Source of the DNA: Flavobacteriales bacterium
GTDB taxonomy: Bacteria > Bacteroidota > Bacteroidia > Flavobacteriales_D > Crocinitomicaceae
Assembly: GCA_947461185.1 (NCBI GenBank)
Contig: CANHJY010000121.1
Coordinates: 1 to 6,286, forward strand
Length of the DNA stretch: 6,286 nt
Direction: 5' to 3'
Below, piece by piece: positions 5,358-6,286 of this stretch. Both the position numbers and the translations under genes were made by a program. Each line of letters begins with the position of its first letter. The first letter of the stretch is position 1. Under the pieces are notes generated by a model. That model did not search any database. It was not told the DNA's origin and saw only the letters and a program-made list of their open reading frames with translations.

Positions 5358-6286
5358 ATGCTGAATTTCACGCTACAAATCACAAATTGGTATAGACAAA
5401 ACAGTAGAGATTTACCTTGGAGACAAACCAAAGACCCCTATTTAATTTGGTTATCTGAGATTATTCTGCAACAAACCAGAGTTGAACAAGGCTTGCCATA
5501 TTATCTAAAATTCACCAAAAATTACCCAAAAATCACGGATTTAGCGAGAGCTAATGAAGACGAGATACTTTTACTTTGGCAAGGTTTAGGTTATTACAGT
5601 CGTGGACGCAATATGTTGAAAACTGCTCAGTTCATAGTTGATTATCATGCTGGGAATTTCCCACAAACCTACAACGAGCTATTACAACTCAAAGGCATTG
5701 GTTCATATACCGCTGCAGCCATTGCTTCATTTGCTTTTAAAGAAGTCTCACCAGTAATTGACGGCAATGTTTATAGAGTACTTACCAGATATTTTGGAAT
5801 TGATACAGCCATTGATTCAATCCAAGGCAAAAAAGAAATCTTAGAACTTGCGCATCTGACCATTGACAAAAATAATCCAGATGTATACAACCAAGCCATC
5901 ATGGAATTTGGTGCTATGCAATGTAAGCCCAAAAATCCAAATTGTATTGCATGTCCTTTGGCTGATTCTTGCATTTCTCTGTCAGAAAACAAAGTTCAAC
6001 AAAGACCGATAAAATCAAAAAAGATCAAGGTGTCAACAAGATTTTTCCACTATTTTGTGGTGCAAAAAACCAATAATTACATCATTGAAAAAAGACTAAA
6101 CAATGACATTTGGAAAGGACTTTATCAATTCCCTTTAATAGAGCTGGATTCAATTGAATTACCCGACAAAATTGAACAAGAAATTGTGCTAAAAAAAACT
6201 TCAAAAATTTTCACTCATAAACTAACACACCAAAATATTTATGCCGTCTTTCATGAATGTTCTAATATTCCTGAAATCATCAAAAA
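5358..6286 (+). CDS. mutY: A/G-specific adenine DNA glycosylase MutY (309 codons, cut by window edge)
   Basis: Removes adenine mispaired with 8-oxoguanine, starting base-excision repair. The catalytic domain shows LPWRQTKDPYLIWLSEIILQ (19-38) with catalytic E34, the helix-hairpin-helix LKGIGSYTAAAI (111-122) with Y117, and SPVIDGNVYRVL (131-142) with D135. The E-to-D spacing of 101 and Y-to-D spacing of 18 equal those of Geobacillus MutY (E43, Y126, D144). A 4Fe-4S cluster site follows with exact C-x6-C-x2-C-x5-C spacing (C189, C196, C199, C205). From about 225 a Nudix-like 8-oxoG-recognition domain begins, with IWKGLYQFPL (251-260) and HKLTHQNIYAVF (287-298). The frame is open at the window end, so only the C-terminal tail is missing. 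ATG at 5358 is the only usual start after an in-frame TAA at 5316-5318. It has its own promoter candidate. Confidence 0.96.
   Translation, partial: MLNFTLQITNWYRQNSRDLPWRQTKDPYLIWLSEIILQQTRVEQGLPYYLKFTKNYPKITDLARANEDEILLLWQGLGYYSRGRNMLKTAQFIVDYHAGNFPQTYNELLQLKGIGSYTAAAIASFAFKEVSPVIDGNVYRVLTRYFGIDTAIDSIQGKKEILELAHLTIDKNNPDVYNQAIMEFGAMQCKPKNPNCIACPLADSCISLSENKVQQRPIKSKKIKVSTRFFHYFVVQKTNNYIIEKRLNNDIWKGLYQFPLIELDSIELPDKIEQEIVLKKTSKIFTHKLTHQNIYAVFHECSNIPEIIK

Noticed and set aside
5771..5992. Minus-strand frame of 73 codons
   Set aside because: It is antisense to the mutY iron-sulfur and catalytic region, which is unambiguous.
1..6286. Search by eye for CRISPR arrays, insertion sequences, tRNAs, long direct repeats and defence genes
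   Set aside because: Nothing was seen; no gap between genes exceeds about 125 bases, and every larger stretch is explained by conserved coding sequence.

Overview
The window looks like chromosomal DNA from a member of the Bacteroidota, most likely Flavobacteriales or a close relative. Four things point there: a secreted protein with a C-terminal type IX secretion (T9SS) sorting domain, an HU protein with the bacteroidetal GRNISKNTT arm, promoter-like boxes of the TAnnTTTG type, and no Shine-Dalgarno sequence in front of any start codon. The DNA is AT-rich. Genus or species cannot be read from it.

Left block, minus strand (1-1184): a GT2 polyprenyl-phosphate mannosyltransferase-like gene runs into a class I dihydroorotase gene (pyrC, cut by the window edge) through a 4-base ATGA overlap. 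Middle, plus strand (1281-2663): a single secreted choice-of-anchor B family beta-propeller protein with a T9SS tail. It converges on recX, and the two stop codons together form the palindrome TTATAA.

Right block, minus strand (2658-5253), in transcription order: an HU-family protein gene, an intrinsic terminator, a 30-codon gene for a very basic bS22/mS38-like ribosomal protein, two tandem hairpins (the second terminator-like), rng (RNase G), and recX one base after rng. mutY (5358 to the window end) is divergent from HU. Each of these two genes has a perfect TAnnTTTG box in the 104-base gap.

The right block is a housekeeping cluster: nucleoid structure and DNA repair (HU, mutY, recX) plus ribosome and RNA processing (the small ribosomal protein, RNase G). 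The left block serves pyrimidine synthesis and glycan-carrier chemistry. I see no mobile element, tRNA, rRNA, CRISPR array, phage or defence module. No convincing new system is present. The points most worth checking are the tiny basic gene and its hairpin-rich junction with rng, together with lineage-type substitutions at normally invariant positions in dihydroorotase and HU.
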